Shown here: one piece after another, positions 47,711 through 59,141 of the stretch
How the letters are laid out: every line of letters begins with the position of its first letter
Numbering within the stretch: position 1 is the stretch's first letter
Assembly: GCA_001692895.1 (NCBI GenBank)
Contig: KV748226.1
Span: 374,329-438,328 of the forward strand
DNA length: 64,000 nucleotides
Source: Cenococcum geophilum 1.58
Taxonomy: Eukaryota > Ascomycota > Dothideomycetes > Gloniales > Gloniaceae
Reading direction: 5' to 3'
The notes under the pieces: generated by a model
Databases searched by the model: none
What the model saw: the letters and a program-made list of their open reading frames with translations, nothing else
What the model was told of the DNA's origin: nothing
Translations under genes and position numbers: made by a program

Positions 47711-48035
47711 TAAGACTATATAAAACTATATAAAATTATATAAAATTGTTTTAATCCTAATATATATTTAAATATATTATATACTAGTATATTATAAGCT
47801 AAGAACATAGTAAAAATTCATTTGCGTAATTGGTATATAACTTTTAGAATAAAATATTATAATACCTTAATTGCATATTAAGGAATATGCAGTTAGCTTT
47901 TAAAGTTATTAAGTTAGTTAACTACGTGTTATTTAACTTTTAAATATGTTAAGTTGGTCAATTATATATCAATTACGCGAAACGCGCTAAGTAAAATCTA
48001 CTTGAATCTCAGCCTGCGAATATTTTCCCAATATA
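47711..48035. other. AT-rich spacer, no gene seen
   Basis: No coding or structural signal beyond AT-rich sequence. The junction with the D-family fragment is somewhere near 48030-48040. Confidence 0.4.
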
Positions 48036-48483
48036 GGTGCCCCTTAAATAGCCGTTAGTTATATGCTAAAGGCACTTGCCTATAGTATATAGTCTCTCTA
48101 ATCCTAGAGGCCTTACCTCCTTAAGGATTTATCTTCTCTACAATTTATCTTATTTCTATAATTATACCTTATAGCCCCCTATCTATAAAGTCCCCTTATA
48201 TTTAAATCCTTTCTACTTCTTTTAGAAGGGCAGCTAGTTTTAAAAACTAGATTATTTATTTATATCTTTTTATTTATATCTACTATTTCTTCTTTAAAAC
48301 CTCGCGATAACCTAAATAGAAACTCTATAGATACTCTATAAAAATCCATTACTTTAAGGCTAAAAGGTCCCTCTAATATTAAGAAATTATTATAATATAA
48401 ACCTCTAGGTAAGACGGTTAAACGAGCCCTAATACCTAAATATACTAAAAGCTTAAAAACTCTTATATACCTATAGTTACTAG
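48036..48483 (+). mobile_element. D-family Gypsy fragment: partial LTR, leader and start of gag (left piece)
   Basis: Reverse-complement match to 15590-16000 of element D: LTR remainder to about 48200, then leader and gag start. It is interrupted by element H and resumes at 54735-54866. It is a fossil fragment, strongly mutated. Confidence 0.8.
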
Positions 48484-48726
48484 TATAGGAGGGTACGACC
48501 ACTCTCAGATAGGAAAGTCACAATGCTGTCTGTCTGTCGGTCGGTCGGTCGGTCAGTCAGTCGGTCAGTCGTCAGTCATAATCAATTAGTAGGAAAGCAG
48601 TCAGTAAGAAGAAAGGAAAGAATGTATTCCGGTAGGTCGTAATATCTAAGAAGGAGGAAAGCCGAAGGCTCTATAAATACAAGAAAATGCCAAGGTACTA
48701 GGCGTGAGCCATTTTACCTTACTACA
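48484..48726 (-). repeat. LTR of element H (left)
   Basis: 243 bp, TATAGGAGGGTACGACC...TTACTACA. It includes a (TCGG/TCAG)n tract at about 48530-48580. Confidence 0.88.
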
Positions 48727-49667
48727 TACCTCCCCCACTAAGAACGTTGTCCCCTAACGTTCTATACTATAGAAGAATAGCCAAATAAAAGAATAGCAAA
48801 AGCAGAATAGAAAAAGGAAAGCGTATCCCTAAAAGAACACAGGTAACCTTATCCTCAGCCCTCCTATAGAACTATCCTATAGTGTCCTTCCTACTAGCGG
48901 TAACCAAAATAGCTGTAAACCAGAAATGACAATAGCAGTAGCAGCAGTAGTAGCAGTAACAGCAGTAATAGTAACGGTAGTAGTAGTGGTAAAAAGCAGA
49001 CAGTTGGCGCAGTAAGACAAAGTAAAACGGTTAATGGTAGAGCGGTTAGTAATAGAACAGTTAGTAGAAGAACTTGGTCTATATAATAAGCAGTAGGATA
49101 TCTAGCAGCAGAACTTTTAGTAACAAAAATCTCGGTAGCGGCAGACGGTTAGTAGCAGTTAGTCAGTAGCAGCTAGTGAGAACGGTAGCAGTAGAACAAT
49201 TGGAACAATATAACGGAACAGTCGGAATAGTAATGGCAGTAGTAGCAGCGGCAGAATAGCTGGTCGGCAGCAGTAGAACAGATTGGTTAGAATAGCAGTA
49301 TAGAACGGCATAATAGACCTAGCAGATTTAGCAGTAAATAGACCTAGCAGCGGTACAGATCTAGGACGGTAGAGACAGCAGTTGGTTAAGATAGTAGGGA
49401 TAGAACAATCAGACGGAATAGCAGCAGCAGCAGCGGCGGTAGTAGGGCAGTTAATCAAGACGGTAGAGGGTATAACCCGACTCAGTAGTTCGGCTAGTCG
49501 TTTAATATTAAGGCTCTATCCATAGCGTTATATCAGGCCCTACATCGCCAAGCTTTACATCTACATAGCTCTGCATCTAACTGTGCGGCTAACTATGCAT
49601 CTAGCTGTGCATCTAGCTGTGCATTAGTAGCTCTGCATTGCATAGTCTGCGTCCATATCTGCGTAGG

Positions 49668-49960
49668 TGCCTACATGCCTACTTTGACTGTCAATCAAAG
49701 ACGTTTAACGGCGACGACGTGCAACAGATCGTTCGGTCATTCAATTAAGGTAAAAAATCGGCCCGGTTGAAGGCTCTAACTGTCCTGATTTGAATGCGGA
49801 GACGGCGTTTAGCTAATTGAGATCTGATAAGGCCCTGGCTTGACTTAAGGTGTCTTCTACTGCATATACAACTAAGGCTTTGTATCTATAGACAATTGAT
49901 TAAGGCTTTATATATATAGGCGTCCAGTTAAGCTGCCGTGCTATTGTCCAATCAAGGCTC
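49668..49960. repeat. Element H internal module, copy 1
   Basis: Contains GTGCCTACATGCCTAC, ATCGGCCCGGTTGAAGGCTC, GGCGTTTAGCTAATTG and CAACTAAGGCTTTGTATCTA in order. The same order of motifs occurs in copies 2 and 3. Confidence 0.65.
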
Positions 49961-50208
49961 TATATCTATATGCTCCATATCCGTAGGGTCTATATACAAC
50001 TCCGTGTAAGACTCCGTATAAAGTTCCGTATCTATATCTATAGAAAAGATCATTCTGGTTAACCAATCCGTAGGCGTTAAGACGGGCAGCAATTAATTAA
50101 TAAGGGGGGAACAGCTAAGGGAAGAAGCTCTAGCAAAGGCTCTAAGACGTTAATTAGCTGTGCTTCTAACGTTCTATCAGCCGTATACTGGTTTCCTAAC
50201 TAGGTCTA

Positions 50209-50500
50209 GTGCCTACGTGCCTACGTGCCTACGGTGATACATCTTTAACTGCCGATCGAAGACATCTGACGGCGACAGTAACTAATTCGATTTAACTGTG
50301 ACAATATATAATCGACTAACATTCAAATAGGGTATTAGGTCGGCCCGACTAAAGACTCTAATTTAACGACTTAACTTATATAGGCGGCGTTCAACTAATT
50401 AGGATTTAACTAAGGCTCTAGCTTAACTTAGGGCGTCTTCTACTGTACGTACAATTAAGGCTTTACATCTATAGGTTCGGCATCATACAGACAATTGATC
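50209..50500. repeat. Element H internal module, copy 2
   Basis: Same motif order as copy 1, with GTCGGCCCGACTAAAGACTC, GGCGTTCAACTAATTAGG and CAATTAAGGCTTTACATCTA. Confidence 0.65.
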
Positions 50501-51224
50501 AAGACTCTAGCTGCATAGTCGTTCGGTTAAAGCCTTACATCTATACAGTTAATTAAGGCTCCGCATCGTATAATTAAAGCTCTTAGTATCCTCTAGACGT
50601 CCAACCTAGAGACCTATCTTAAGACGTCCGTCCTTATAAGCATAAACGGCAGCTTCTAATAGACTACTATCGCGGGCCTAGTACTTTTCTAGGACGTCTT
50701 TTATAGCTACTTTCTTCCCTTTCTAGGCTATCTTTGCTTTTAACTCTTTCGGCATATCCTTAAGCTTTTGCGGCTGCTGCTATAGGCCCTACTACTAGTA
50801 GTACGCTCACGTATCCTTAATCTTCTTTTAGCTTAAGAGCCTTCTTAGGATAGTCTTCTACTTCTAGTTTCTTTATCCTTATTCTACTGGCTCTACGCTT
50901 CGCCTAAGCTATCCTTAATATCTTTAAAGCCATCCGGTGGCAGCTTCTTAGCTATTATAACTACCTCCGTCATATATCCCTTATCTTTATATCCGCGATA
51001 CAGTCCTTCATTAAGACAACCTCTAAGGAAAAATACTGGCTCCTATGCGTCCAATTCCTACTCCCCTTATAATCCTTAACAAGGCCCTTCACAAGCTCAG
51101 CTAGACACGGCTCGGTTCTATCTTTAGTTGCATAAAGATAGCTTAGGCACGCAGTACTTTATCACTAATATCGTGCTATTACCTTTATATAGGTCCCTTC
51201 CTTACCGCAGTGTCCATTCTCGTT

Positions 51225-51545
51225 GTACAGCTAGTATAGTGCTAAATTCGGGTAGCAGTAACAGTTACAGTCGTGCTGCGATTAGCTGTCGTTCAAATAA
51301 GGAACAAAGTCGGCCTGGTCAAAGGCTCTAATTTAACAACATTTAACTAATTTAATTTAGGGACGAGACATACTAATATCAAAGCTCTGGCTTAATTCGG
51401 TTCTTTAGCTGGCCGTAGGTCTATATCTATATACGGCTAATCATAGCTTTTATACAGTTGTTCGATCAATGCTCTACATACAGCTCTGTATACAGCTCTG
51501 CGTCTAGCTCTATATTATATAACCGGCTCTATATCTATACAATCA
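51225..51545. repeat. Element H internal module, copy 3
   Basis: More diverged copy with GTCGGCCTGGTCAAAGGCTC, followed by several CAGCTCTGTATA-type short repeats. Confidence 0.55.
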
Positions 51546-51637
51546 ATTAAGGCTCTTAGTACCGTTCTTATTATGCAGCTAGTACATTATTGAATTCTAG
51601 GGGCGGTATAGAGTTCTACTGGCTCTATTGCTAAATA

Positions 51638-51684
51638 GACCAATCAGGATTTTCTATCCCCGGGATAAAAAATCGCTATTAGCT
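51638..51684. repeat. 47 bp palindromic element, copy 3 (in element H)
   Basis: GATTTTCTATCCC / GGGATAAAAAATC core, the same length and layout as the copies in Copia-1 and Copia-2, with a few transitions. Confidence 0.8.
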
Positions 51685-52516
51685 CGGCAACAGGCGGTAA
51701 GCTAAGCTGACATCTTTACAGCAAGCCGTTGCGACTAACACGTCTTAACGCGTTATAATTAAGAAAGTAAATAAAAAAAGGAGCCTTAGGAAATACTATA
51801 ACTAAGCAGACAAATAGAAATCTTTTATGCGGCTATTACCTACGTCCCCTCCCCCACCTCAGAACTTAACTGTCCCCTAGTTGAACATCCTACACCTACA
51901 GCAGAGCCTGCTTTAAAGCTTGCTGCGGAGCCTAGTTACACAGTTATCTCTAAAGTCACGGCTAAGGGTTAAATAATCCGTCCATAGGTACCACTTAATA
52001 ATAGTCTTCCCTAGCTTCAGCTGCCTTATCTATAGGCCATAACCTAATCTAGACGTAATCTCCTAGCCTTATATTATTCTCCTACGGCTTTATAGCTATC
52101 CTAGTTACACGGCTATCTTTAAGGGTTAGGCAATTCTAATAGTAGTCCCCCCAGTTTATACTTTTCTTATTACTAATCTTTAGCGCTACTCCATTATAGA
52201 AGGCCCGCTACTACGTCTGTTCTTTCTTTAGTCTATTTAGGTTTACTCCTTAGTACGTATAGAGCCAGTTCTTAATATTTTTCAATCGTCCCTTATTGCC
52301 GAGCCACAGTAGTTTAGGTCCAAGTCAATCGCATATCCTAGCTACCAGTCTTCCTTAATTAAATAGATATATAAATCCTTACTAAATAAGATCCTTTAAG
52401 CCTTAATATTCGTGCTCGGTAAAACGGTAACTTCCTCCACATCCAAAACAGGTCCGTTAGCCTTATCCTCGCGTACCCCATATATCCCATTGCGGCCGTC
52501 CAAAGGCAGTAGAACC

Positions 52517-52597
52517 CTACGGATATCAAGAGTTCTGCGGATATTAAGAGTTCTATAAATATCAAGAGTCCTACAGATATCGAAAGTCCTATAAAGG
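52517..52597. repeat. 18 bp tandem repeat in element H
   Basis: About 4.5 units built on CTACGGATATCAAGAGTT. The period is a multiple of three, which fits a former coding region with a six-residue repeat. Confidence 0.75.
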
Positions 52598-54491
52598 TTA
52601 AGTGCTATTCTGCCAGTCTTTATATCCTAGTGCTAGGCCATATCCTTATGCTAGGCTTTAAACTATAGCCTAATCTAATAGCGTTATAAACCTTTCTGGG
52701 TCCGTTTCCTGGCTAACTTAACAGGCATTAGCTGTCTCATTTAGCTAAAAGATTATAGGTAGTCGCAGGGCAGTATCTTTGCTTATAACCGGCTGCTAAT
52801 TACAGAACTGCTTAACTAGCTAACGAAGGCTCTGCTCCTCGGGGTCCATTTTTAACAGATAATCTACGCCCTTATATAAACTAAGCCTATCCTCTATAGC
52901 TCTCTATAACTAATAAAAGTTAAAAAACTCTCATCTATCTAGATTAGCTCCCGTTTTGGCTATAGCATACCTTTAATATTTAAGCGGAAGTCCTTTTACA
53001 AACCAGTACCCTCGCTAAGCGTTCCCTAGATTACCTACCTCCGTAACCCTTTAGAAGATCAGTATAAACTACCTACAGTACTCACGTACGCCAGGTGGGC
53101 TGCTCCTATACTATAGTACATAGGCCTCCAAGAATTCTACCGTCTCCATTTTACGAAAGCGGTCACTTCCTTAGTATTCTACCCTAAGCTTCCTTACGAG
53201 CTCCGTCCAATTGCCGGCTATAAATTTAGGCAGACTTCGGATCCATATTCCTATCTAGTAATCGCAGTATTCCGGAAGACCCTAGTACTTTTCCTTACTC
53301 GTTATATAATATTAAGCGCATAGCCGTTTGTACTGCTTAATAAACTATAATATATTCTATCCTACAAAGTAAGGAGTTCTAGCAGTTCTTAGGGCTAGCA
53401 TAGGCTGAACTATAACATAGATCTTATCTTAAGCCGTTAACTACTAGTTATAGAATAGTACATCTAGAGCTTCCTTGGGAGCTTATAGGTGATCCTTACG
53501 GCTCCTATCCTTCGTCTACTAATAGTCATCGGTCCTAGGTAAACGCTGCGGTAGGTCTGCTTATATAGCCATAGTCTTAACAGCGGGTGTCCTAGATGGC
53601 TGTCCTGGTAGTACTTTAGTACATATATACTACGGCTAGTCCACTTATACATCTGCGTCCCTAACAAAAGGCACCTACTTCTTAACGCCTAAGGGGGAGT
53701 CTCCCTAAGAAAGGATAGAGTCTTCATCATCTATTGTCACCGGGTCTTAATACGTTCGTCCATTTCGGCCTACTATCGTTCCACGTAGTAGGGTGCTACT
53801 AAGTCTTACGCTTCTACCTATATCTACTTCTTTATAAAACGCCTCTGCAGCCACCGCTAACACAATCTAGATAACTCAAAAGAAGATAAAGCTAAGCCAG
53901 AATAGGAAGCTTTTAAGGGCAGATCTAATCTTATATACTCGCGACCTTAGCTAATATTCTCTCTTCTGTTCCTAAAGGGCAGCGCTAACTTCCTCTACCG
54001 CTAGATGCCTTAGATCTCGTTTCCATCTAATTAATTAGCTCTTAGCTTATTATCTCTATATCTTTAATAAAGCTCTAGCCATGCTTATACGCGGGTAGTA
54101 GAAATATCGGGTAATTCTAACCGGTCAAAGTCGTCTAATTGGCTCGCCTATTTACTAGACGTCCTTACTCGTAATTTCCATAACACTCTTTTGCCTCCTA
54201 TTGCCACTCTTTGGCCTATACATTAAGTCTAATGTCCGTCTTTTCCGCTGTCTTTCTGTTTAGGAACTACCTGGTTCCCCTCGCTATCTAATACTACCTA
54301 GTTCTCTGCTTCTGCTGTCTTATTAGTCTAGCTAGCGGTTCTTTTACAGCTAGTTATTCTTCTACAGCTAGCGGTTCTTCTATAGCTGTAGTATATTTCT
54401 ACGTATCTCCTATATATATAGTTGTATATAAAATGCCAGACTTCTAATCTAAAGAGCTTGCTATTATCCCTATATAGAATACCATAAAATA

Positions 54492-54734
54492 TATAGGAGG
54501 GTACAACCACTCTTAGATAGGAAAGTCACAATGCTGTCTATCTGTCGGTCGGTCAGTCGGTCAGTCGGTTAGTTAGTCGTCAGTTATAATCAATTAGTAG
54601 GAAAGCAGTTAGTAAGAAGAAAGAAAAGAATATATTCCGGTAGGTCGTGATATTCAAAAAGGAGGAAAGCCGAAGGCTCTATAAATATAAGAAAATGCTA
54701 AGGTACTAGGCGTGAGCCATTTTACCCCACTACA
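54492..54734 (-). repeat. LTR of element H (right, 5' LTR in element orientation)
   Basis: 243 bp partner of 48484-48726. Differences are transitions. Confidence 0.88.
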
Positions 54735-54866
54735 CTAGTAACGCTAAGGAAAACGTAAACACCCTCTATAACGGTCGCAACGCTACTAAAAAGTAGCTAG
54801 AACCCCTTTAGCCCTATTTAGGCTAATTAGAAAATTAAACGCTAAAGGTAACTTTAAGACAGTATA
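54735..54866 (+). mobile_element. D-family Gypsy fragment (right piece)
   Basis: Continues the gag-start region of 48036-48483 on the other side of element H, and matches 15455-15570 of element D in reverse complement. The match ends near 54866. Confidence 0.75.
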
Positions 54867-55509
54867 TCTAATAGCTAGCAACGCTAGTAGCGTAGCTACT
54901 AAGAAGCTAATAATGTAAGCAGTTAGCTAGCAGTTAGTCTACGTATAGGGTAGTTATAATTAGTTAATAGTTAGTTGGTAATAAAACTATAGCAAGCTAA
55001 TAGCTTACTGCCTTAGTAGTAAAGAAAGGAGATTTAGTAGTGTTTTAAAGCTTTTAGCAGAATTTAGATCTTTAGCTAAAATCCAGTTAGTGTAACGGGA
55101 CTAGCCTAGTTATAGTAGGAATGTCTCGGTGAAATACTCGATAGATAAATTCCGACGCTTTGACCAAATTCTGCCAGATCAATCGAATTCTACCGAAGTC
55201 CGTCAAAGACCGCGTATATATATGCGCACGCACCGACCACCAAGCCCCTAACTATTTAATTATATAATTTTCTTGTTATTCCCTTCTCTTCTTTACGCAA
55301 CGTCTTGTTCTTAGCAAGAACTATATACCCTTAGATTTAGATAGAATTTATATCATTCCTTTAAATCTTCCCTAAAGTCTCTCCGCGACCTTATAGTTAG
55401 CTATATAATAGGAAACCCTTAGGAATTTCTCGCTTAGCTATAGTAAATAGAAAATTTTCTCTAATATCTCTACTACGCATATAAACCTAGTCCCCTATAT
55501 TTTTATTAC
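54867..55509. other. AT-rich sequence, possibly an LTR-like piece; no gene
   Basis: TGTAACGGGACTAGCC at about 55092 and the promoter-like sequence after it (TATATATATGCGCAC) resemble the start of an LTR, but I find no partner copy in the window. Its far side is at 57555, beyond the gag-only element. Confidence 0.35.
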
Positions 55510-55678
55510 TGTTCGGATCACGGTAGGGGGGGTTTTTGGTCTCAATTAATTTCTTCTTTTTTCTTTCTACTTCTACAGGTGGAATTTGATGGATCTCCTG
55601 AGCTCGCTTAGCTTACGTGGTTAACCCAATTGGTTATAAGCAACCGTGTCTACTATATTACAGAACCTTATTTAGACA
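55510..55678 (-). repeat. LTR of the gag-only element (left)
   Basis: 169 bp, TGTTCGGATCACGG...ATTTAGACA. Confidence 0.92.
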
Positions 55679-56501
55679 CTGGCAACAACTAGGAAATAAG
55701 AGAAAGGGGTACTAGTAAATAAGTCCGTAGTCTCTATCCCTCTCCCTTTTCAAATTCGGTCCAAAACACCTCCGCCTTAGGGTCGCCGTGATAACTAGGA
55801 CAGGGTTCTATATCAAGGTAGAAGTTAGAAGCTCCAAACCTTGCTATAAAGGTATCCCCTTGGTTATCGTCGTTATCGTTAGTATCGCCGTTACTGCCCT
55901 TAAAATCGGAGATATATTAACGTATTTTTCGGTCCCTTTTGTCCTTTATATAGTTCGTAGACCAATATTCAGATTTGCTGCATACAAAGCACTTTTTGCC
56001 CTTATTGCGGTATTAACGGTTAGGGGGGTAATATTATCGGTCAGTATAGAATGATTTAATCTCTAGTTTTTGTTTACCGTACGTTACAATTAAGGATTTA
56101 ATATCGCTAATAAGGCCGGCAAGGGTAGTAGTAGGTCGGAAACAGGCTGGTTTGCAAGCTAATACATCTTAGCACACAGTAAGAAGCTTATTATAGAATG
56201 TCGTATTATTCTAAAGGTCCTTTGCTAACCCACGTTATAGCTACCATATCTCGTTAATTAATACCTGAAATGCTTAGCCTGTATTAAGTCCTTTTTAAGC
56301 AGTAACTTGTTTAAGTGTAATCGCATTCCACTTTAATAGGATGTCGCGTTTGTATTCATCGCCCTTAAAGTATAATTTTAGGCCTATGCATACATTCTTG
56401 AGAAGGTTAAGGTCTTTAAGGTAGGTAAAGTAGTATTTAAGAGCAAGGCCGCGGAGTATAGTAGGAATAGCAATAATATACGCTTGCTTAGGGACGCTAG
56501 C

Positions 56502-57149
56502 TCAAAGGCAGTAGTTTTGGAAGATCTTAAACTTAAAATTAAAGTTATCTTGTTCGCCAGAGTATTTAACTTCGTCCGTGTAGAGCTTAGCTAAGTTGGT
56601 AATCTCTCTTCCGAAGCTTCCTTGTACGGCAAGCTGGTCTATAGCTTGGGTCGCAGTCAGTAGTAATGGTAGAGCTAGGGTAGGGTCGTCAGTAGGGTCG
56701 TCGGTAGGGCCATCGGTAGGGTCATCGGTAGGGTCGTCGGTAGGGTCGTCGGTAGGGCCGTCGGTAGGCCATTTTAAGGGAGTTGGTTCGTAAATAGTTC
56801 CTAAGAGGCCGTCTATAATTAACTTCCTTGCCTCCTTCCGTACGTATACTCTATTTTTACGGAGGTAATCCCTGATCTTCTTTAATTGATCCTTGCCAAG
56901 GTTATCCAGTATATCCTTTATAAAGGACTTAAAGTCGTTAATAAAGCTCTCCCATAAGTTGAATCCCTTCCATCCATTTTCCTTATATATTGATAAACGC
57001 CAATTAACGAATGCTTTAACTTCCTTAATATCAGTTACGGTCGCGTCAATTCCAGTCTCCCATTTTTCGGTATCCGTCGCGGAGGTAGCCATCGCGGAGG
57101 TAGCCATCGCGGAGGTAGATTTTTCAGTATTTATTGCGGAGGTAGCCAT
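56502..57149 (-). CDS. Gag-like protein of the short LTR element, 215 codons
   Basis: Uninterrupted reading frame starting 232 bp inside the 5' LTR (right copy), with two in-frame repeats of an AMATSA-type sequence at its start. Residues about 127-156 are a proline/threonine/aspartate repeat (PTDDPTDGPT type) encoded by the 12 bp tandem repeat at 56680-56769. The C-terminal YSGEQDNFNFKFKIF resembles the conserved entry of fungal retrotransposon gag proteins (SGExDNFDFKxxIF type). Related sequence continues beyond the frame's end, so the ancestral protein was longer. Structural capsid role by family; whether it is made is unknown. Confidence 0.7.
   Translation of the reverse strand: MATSAINTEKSTSAMATSAMATSATDTEKWETGIDATVTDIKEVKAFVNWRLSIYKENGWKGFNLWESFINDFKSFIKDILDNLGKDQLKKIRDYLRKNRVYVRKEARKLIIDGLLGTIYEPTPLKWPTDGPTDDPTDDPTDDPTDGPTDDPTDDPTLALPLLLTATQAIDQLAVQGSFGREITNLAKLYTDEVKYSGEQDNFNFKFKIFQNYCL
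56680..56769. repeat. 12 bp tandem repeat, about 7.5 units
   Basis: GTAGGGTCGTCG units with few differences. It keeps the reading frame of the gag-like ORF (four residues per unit). Confidence 0.92.
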
Positions 57150-57380
57150 CTTTTGGTTCCGCAGTTGATTTGATTTAACAGTCGGATTAGAAGCGTGGAA
57201 ACCTACAAACTAATCGTTCTGAAGGTGTAATGGACGCAGGTTAGAAGCGCGAGTAACCTCATAAACTAGCCTTTAGGCTTAGCAAGCAATACTTTAATTC
57301 TTAGCCTTTAACGAGAGGTCTAGAGAATTAGGTAGTGCCTCTCTTTATTATACCTTGCTAATCTATACGGCACTGATCAG

Positions 57381-57549
57381 TGTTCGGATCACGGTAGGGG
57401 GGGTTTTTGGTCTCAATTAATTTCTTCTTTTTTCTTTCTACTTCTATAGGTGGAATTTGATGGATCTCCTAAGCTCGCTTAGCTTATGTGGTTAACCTAA
57501 TTGGTTATAAGCAACTGTGTCTACTATATTACAGAACCTTATTTAGATA
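57381..57549 (-). repeat. LTR of the gag-only element (right, 5' LTR in element orientation)
   Basis: 169 bp, TGTTCGGATCACGG...ATTTAGATA, followed by the target duplication attac. Confidence 0.92.
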
Positions 57550-57554
57550 ATTAC

Positions 57555-58833
57555 TTATGCAAAATATAAAGTATATTACATTTTACGCCCTAGTAAGGTA
57601 GTAGAGCTTCTTCCTCTACTTTTTCCTCTACCTCTCCCTTATTAACTTTATCTACGCGTCCTTTAGTACCGCGCAGGCCTTATAGATTAACTACTTCTAC
57701 CCTTCTTTTAACTAATAACAATACTAAATTAGGCGATTAAAATATTTTTATATCGTAAGAGCTTCCTCTAGCTAACTAAAACTACGGCTATATCTTTTCT
57801 ATTAATTAGGGCAATCTCTACCTAATATTAGACGGTAAGCTTATTAGTAAATATAGATATTAAGTTATTAATAAGCGGTTACTATTAAGTAAAGCCTCTA
57901 TATTACCAATATAGAAGTATAAAGTAGACATTTTTTAGGATAGTCCTTTAGGTAAAAAGAGGCTCTAGTTATATAAGCTCTATTATCTAGCTTAAAGACT
58001 AGGTGCTTTACTTATAATAAACGGCAACAACTATATTAGTAGCCATTTAAAATTAAAGTATAGCCTTATTATTAACTTAAAAGCCATAGTAGTAGTATAC
58101 AACTATCCGCCGATTAAGCTTTTACTCTAGCTACTAGCTATAAACGCCAGCCGTTTTAGATAGCTGGCTATATTTAAGCCTATACTAATTAGATAATTCT
58201 ATAGAATATTACCTTCTATTAAGCTACAAGTCCTTATACAAGCGCTCTACTAACATTTAACCGTCCTTAGATTTAGGAGTATCTCTAAAAGGCGCCTATA
58301 TTCTTAAGCGATTAGATTAAGGCCGTATTTAATAGCAACGCGTTAGTATTAAAAATATCCTCCTTACTGCACTTAGTAAAATTAACCTTATTATTAAAGC
58401 TTTAATATATAGTAAATGCGTAAGAAAGCTTAAACGCTTATTAATTAATATAAGCGATTAAGCTAAATTTAACCTTATATGGGAGAAAGGCTTTATAGGC
58501 AAGATTTATAATATTATTAAATATATTATACAATTAATAGGACGCTAAGAGGACTTTGCTAAGAATTAGGCCAAAGCATGCATTAAGGAGAATCTTTTTA
58601 ATTAAGTAGAGCTTCTACTTATTAAGGACGGAGGTATTTAGTAGAATTTAACCTACTTTATACTCCGCTATATATTGCTTCTTTATAGAGCGATTAATAA
58701 ATATCTACTAGCTTAGAGGAAGCCCGCTAATAATAGCTACAATTTATTTTAGAACGCGCTTACTAATACAGATTAGCAGTAAGTAAATGTAAGAGGCCAG
58801 CCTGACCGGAACGTATGATTATCTAATCGACAG
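57555..58833. other. Decayed repeat-like sequence, family not recognised
   Basis: AT-rich, stop-dense sequence between the gag-only element and element G. Long stretches lack stops other than TAG/TAA at former CAG/CAA sites, which hints at a former coding region, but no family motif is visible. Confidence 0.4.
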
Positions 58834-59141
58834 TGTCACCGGTAAGTAGAAGGTAAGTCGAAGGTAAATAAAAGGTAAGTTAAAGGTAGAATGAGTTTTA
58901 TGTATTAAAGGACAAATGCTTCTAACCACTTCTATTCAGAGACTAATCGCTAGTTCTTCTCTAGAGGAGAACCAGCTCCCTATATAATCTTTCTAAGACG
59001 CTAGCAAAACCCTTTGCCCCTTATCTGTCTGACTATATCTTCTAGGACGTAAATGGAATATAGGTGAGACCTCCTTCTGGAACATAGATAAGACCTCCTT
59101 CTGTCTCATCTAATATGTACCTTCTAGGGAATTCCGTTACA
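58834..59141 (+). repeat. Probable 5' LTR of element G
   Basis: About 308 bp, starting TGTCACCGGTAAG and ending ATTCCGTTACA. The limits are inferred from TG...CA ends only, because no second copy is in the window. Confidence 0.5.

Larger units (their letters stand above)
48484..54734 (-). mobile_element. LTR element H (fossil), coding content not recognised
   Basis: Two 243 bp LTRs (48484-48726, 54492-54734) contain a TCGG/TCAG microsatellite. The flanks share ctag (48480-48483, 54735-54738), a likely 4-5 bp target duplication. A CCTCCCCCAC run just right of the left LTR fits a polypurine tract for a minus-strand element, so the right LTR would be the 5' one. I find no reverse transcriptase, RNase H or integrase signature. 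The right half (about 52.0-54.4 kb) may have been coding, perhaps gag-like. The left half carries three diverged copies of a non-coding module. It may be a non-autonomous large retrotransposon derivative. It is moderately RIP-altered, broken, and inserted in a D-family fragment. Confidence 0.75.
55510..57549 (-). mobile_element. Short gag-only LTR element, non-autonomous
   Basis: 2040 bp with two 169 bp LTRs (55510-55678, 57381-57549) and a perfect target duplication, attac (55505-55509, 57550-57554). The LTRs differ at only about six positions, all transitions, with the mutated state always in the right copy. The 1.7 kb interior holds a gag-like coding region on the minus strand and no pol. 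It is the least RIP-altered mobile element here and looks young. It is not autonomous, so it must depend on proteins from another element. Confidence 0.9.

Noticed and set aside
48260-48502. 80-codon minus ORF
   Set aside because: Crosses the junction between a D-family fragment and the LTR of element H; an accident of insertion.
48930-49460. GTA/GCA trinucleotide-rich stretch as a coding polyglutamine region
   Set aside because: No supporting frame context. It sits at the non-coding end of element H.
55788-56054. 88-codon plus ORF in the gag-only element
   Set aside because: Antisense to the gag-like region, with no family resemblance. The same holds for 56596-56793 and 56893-57168, which owe their length to the 12 bp repeat and to the opposite coding strand.
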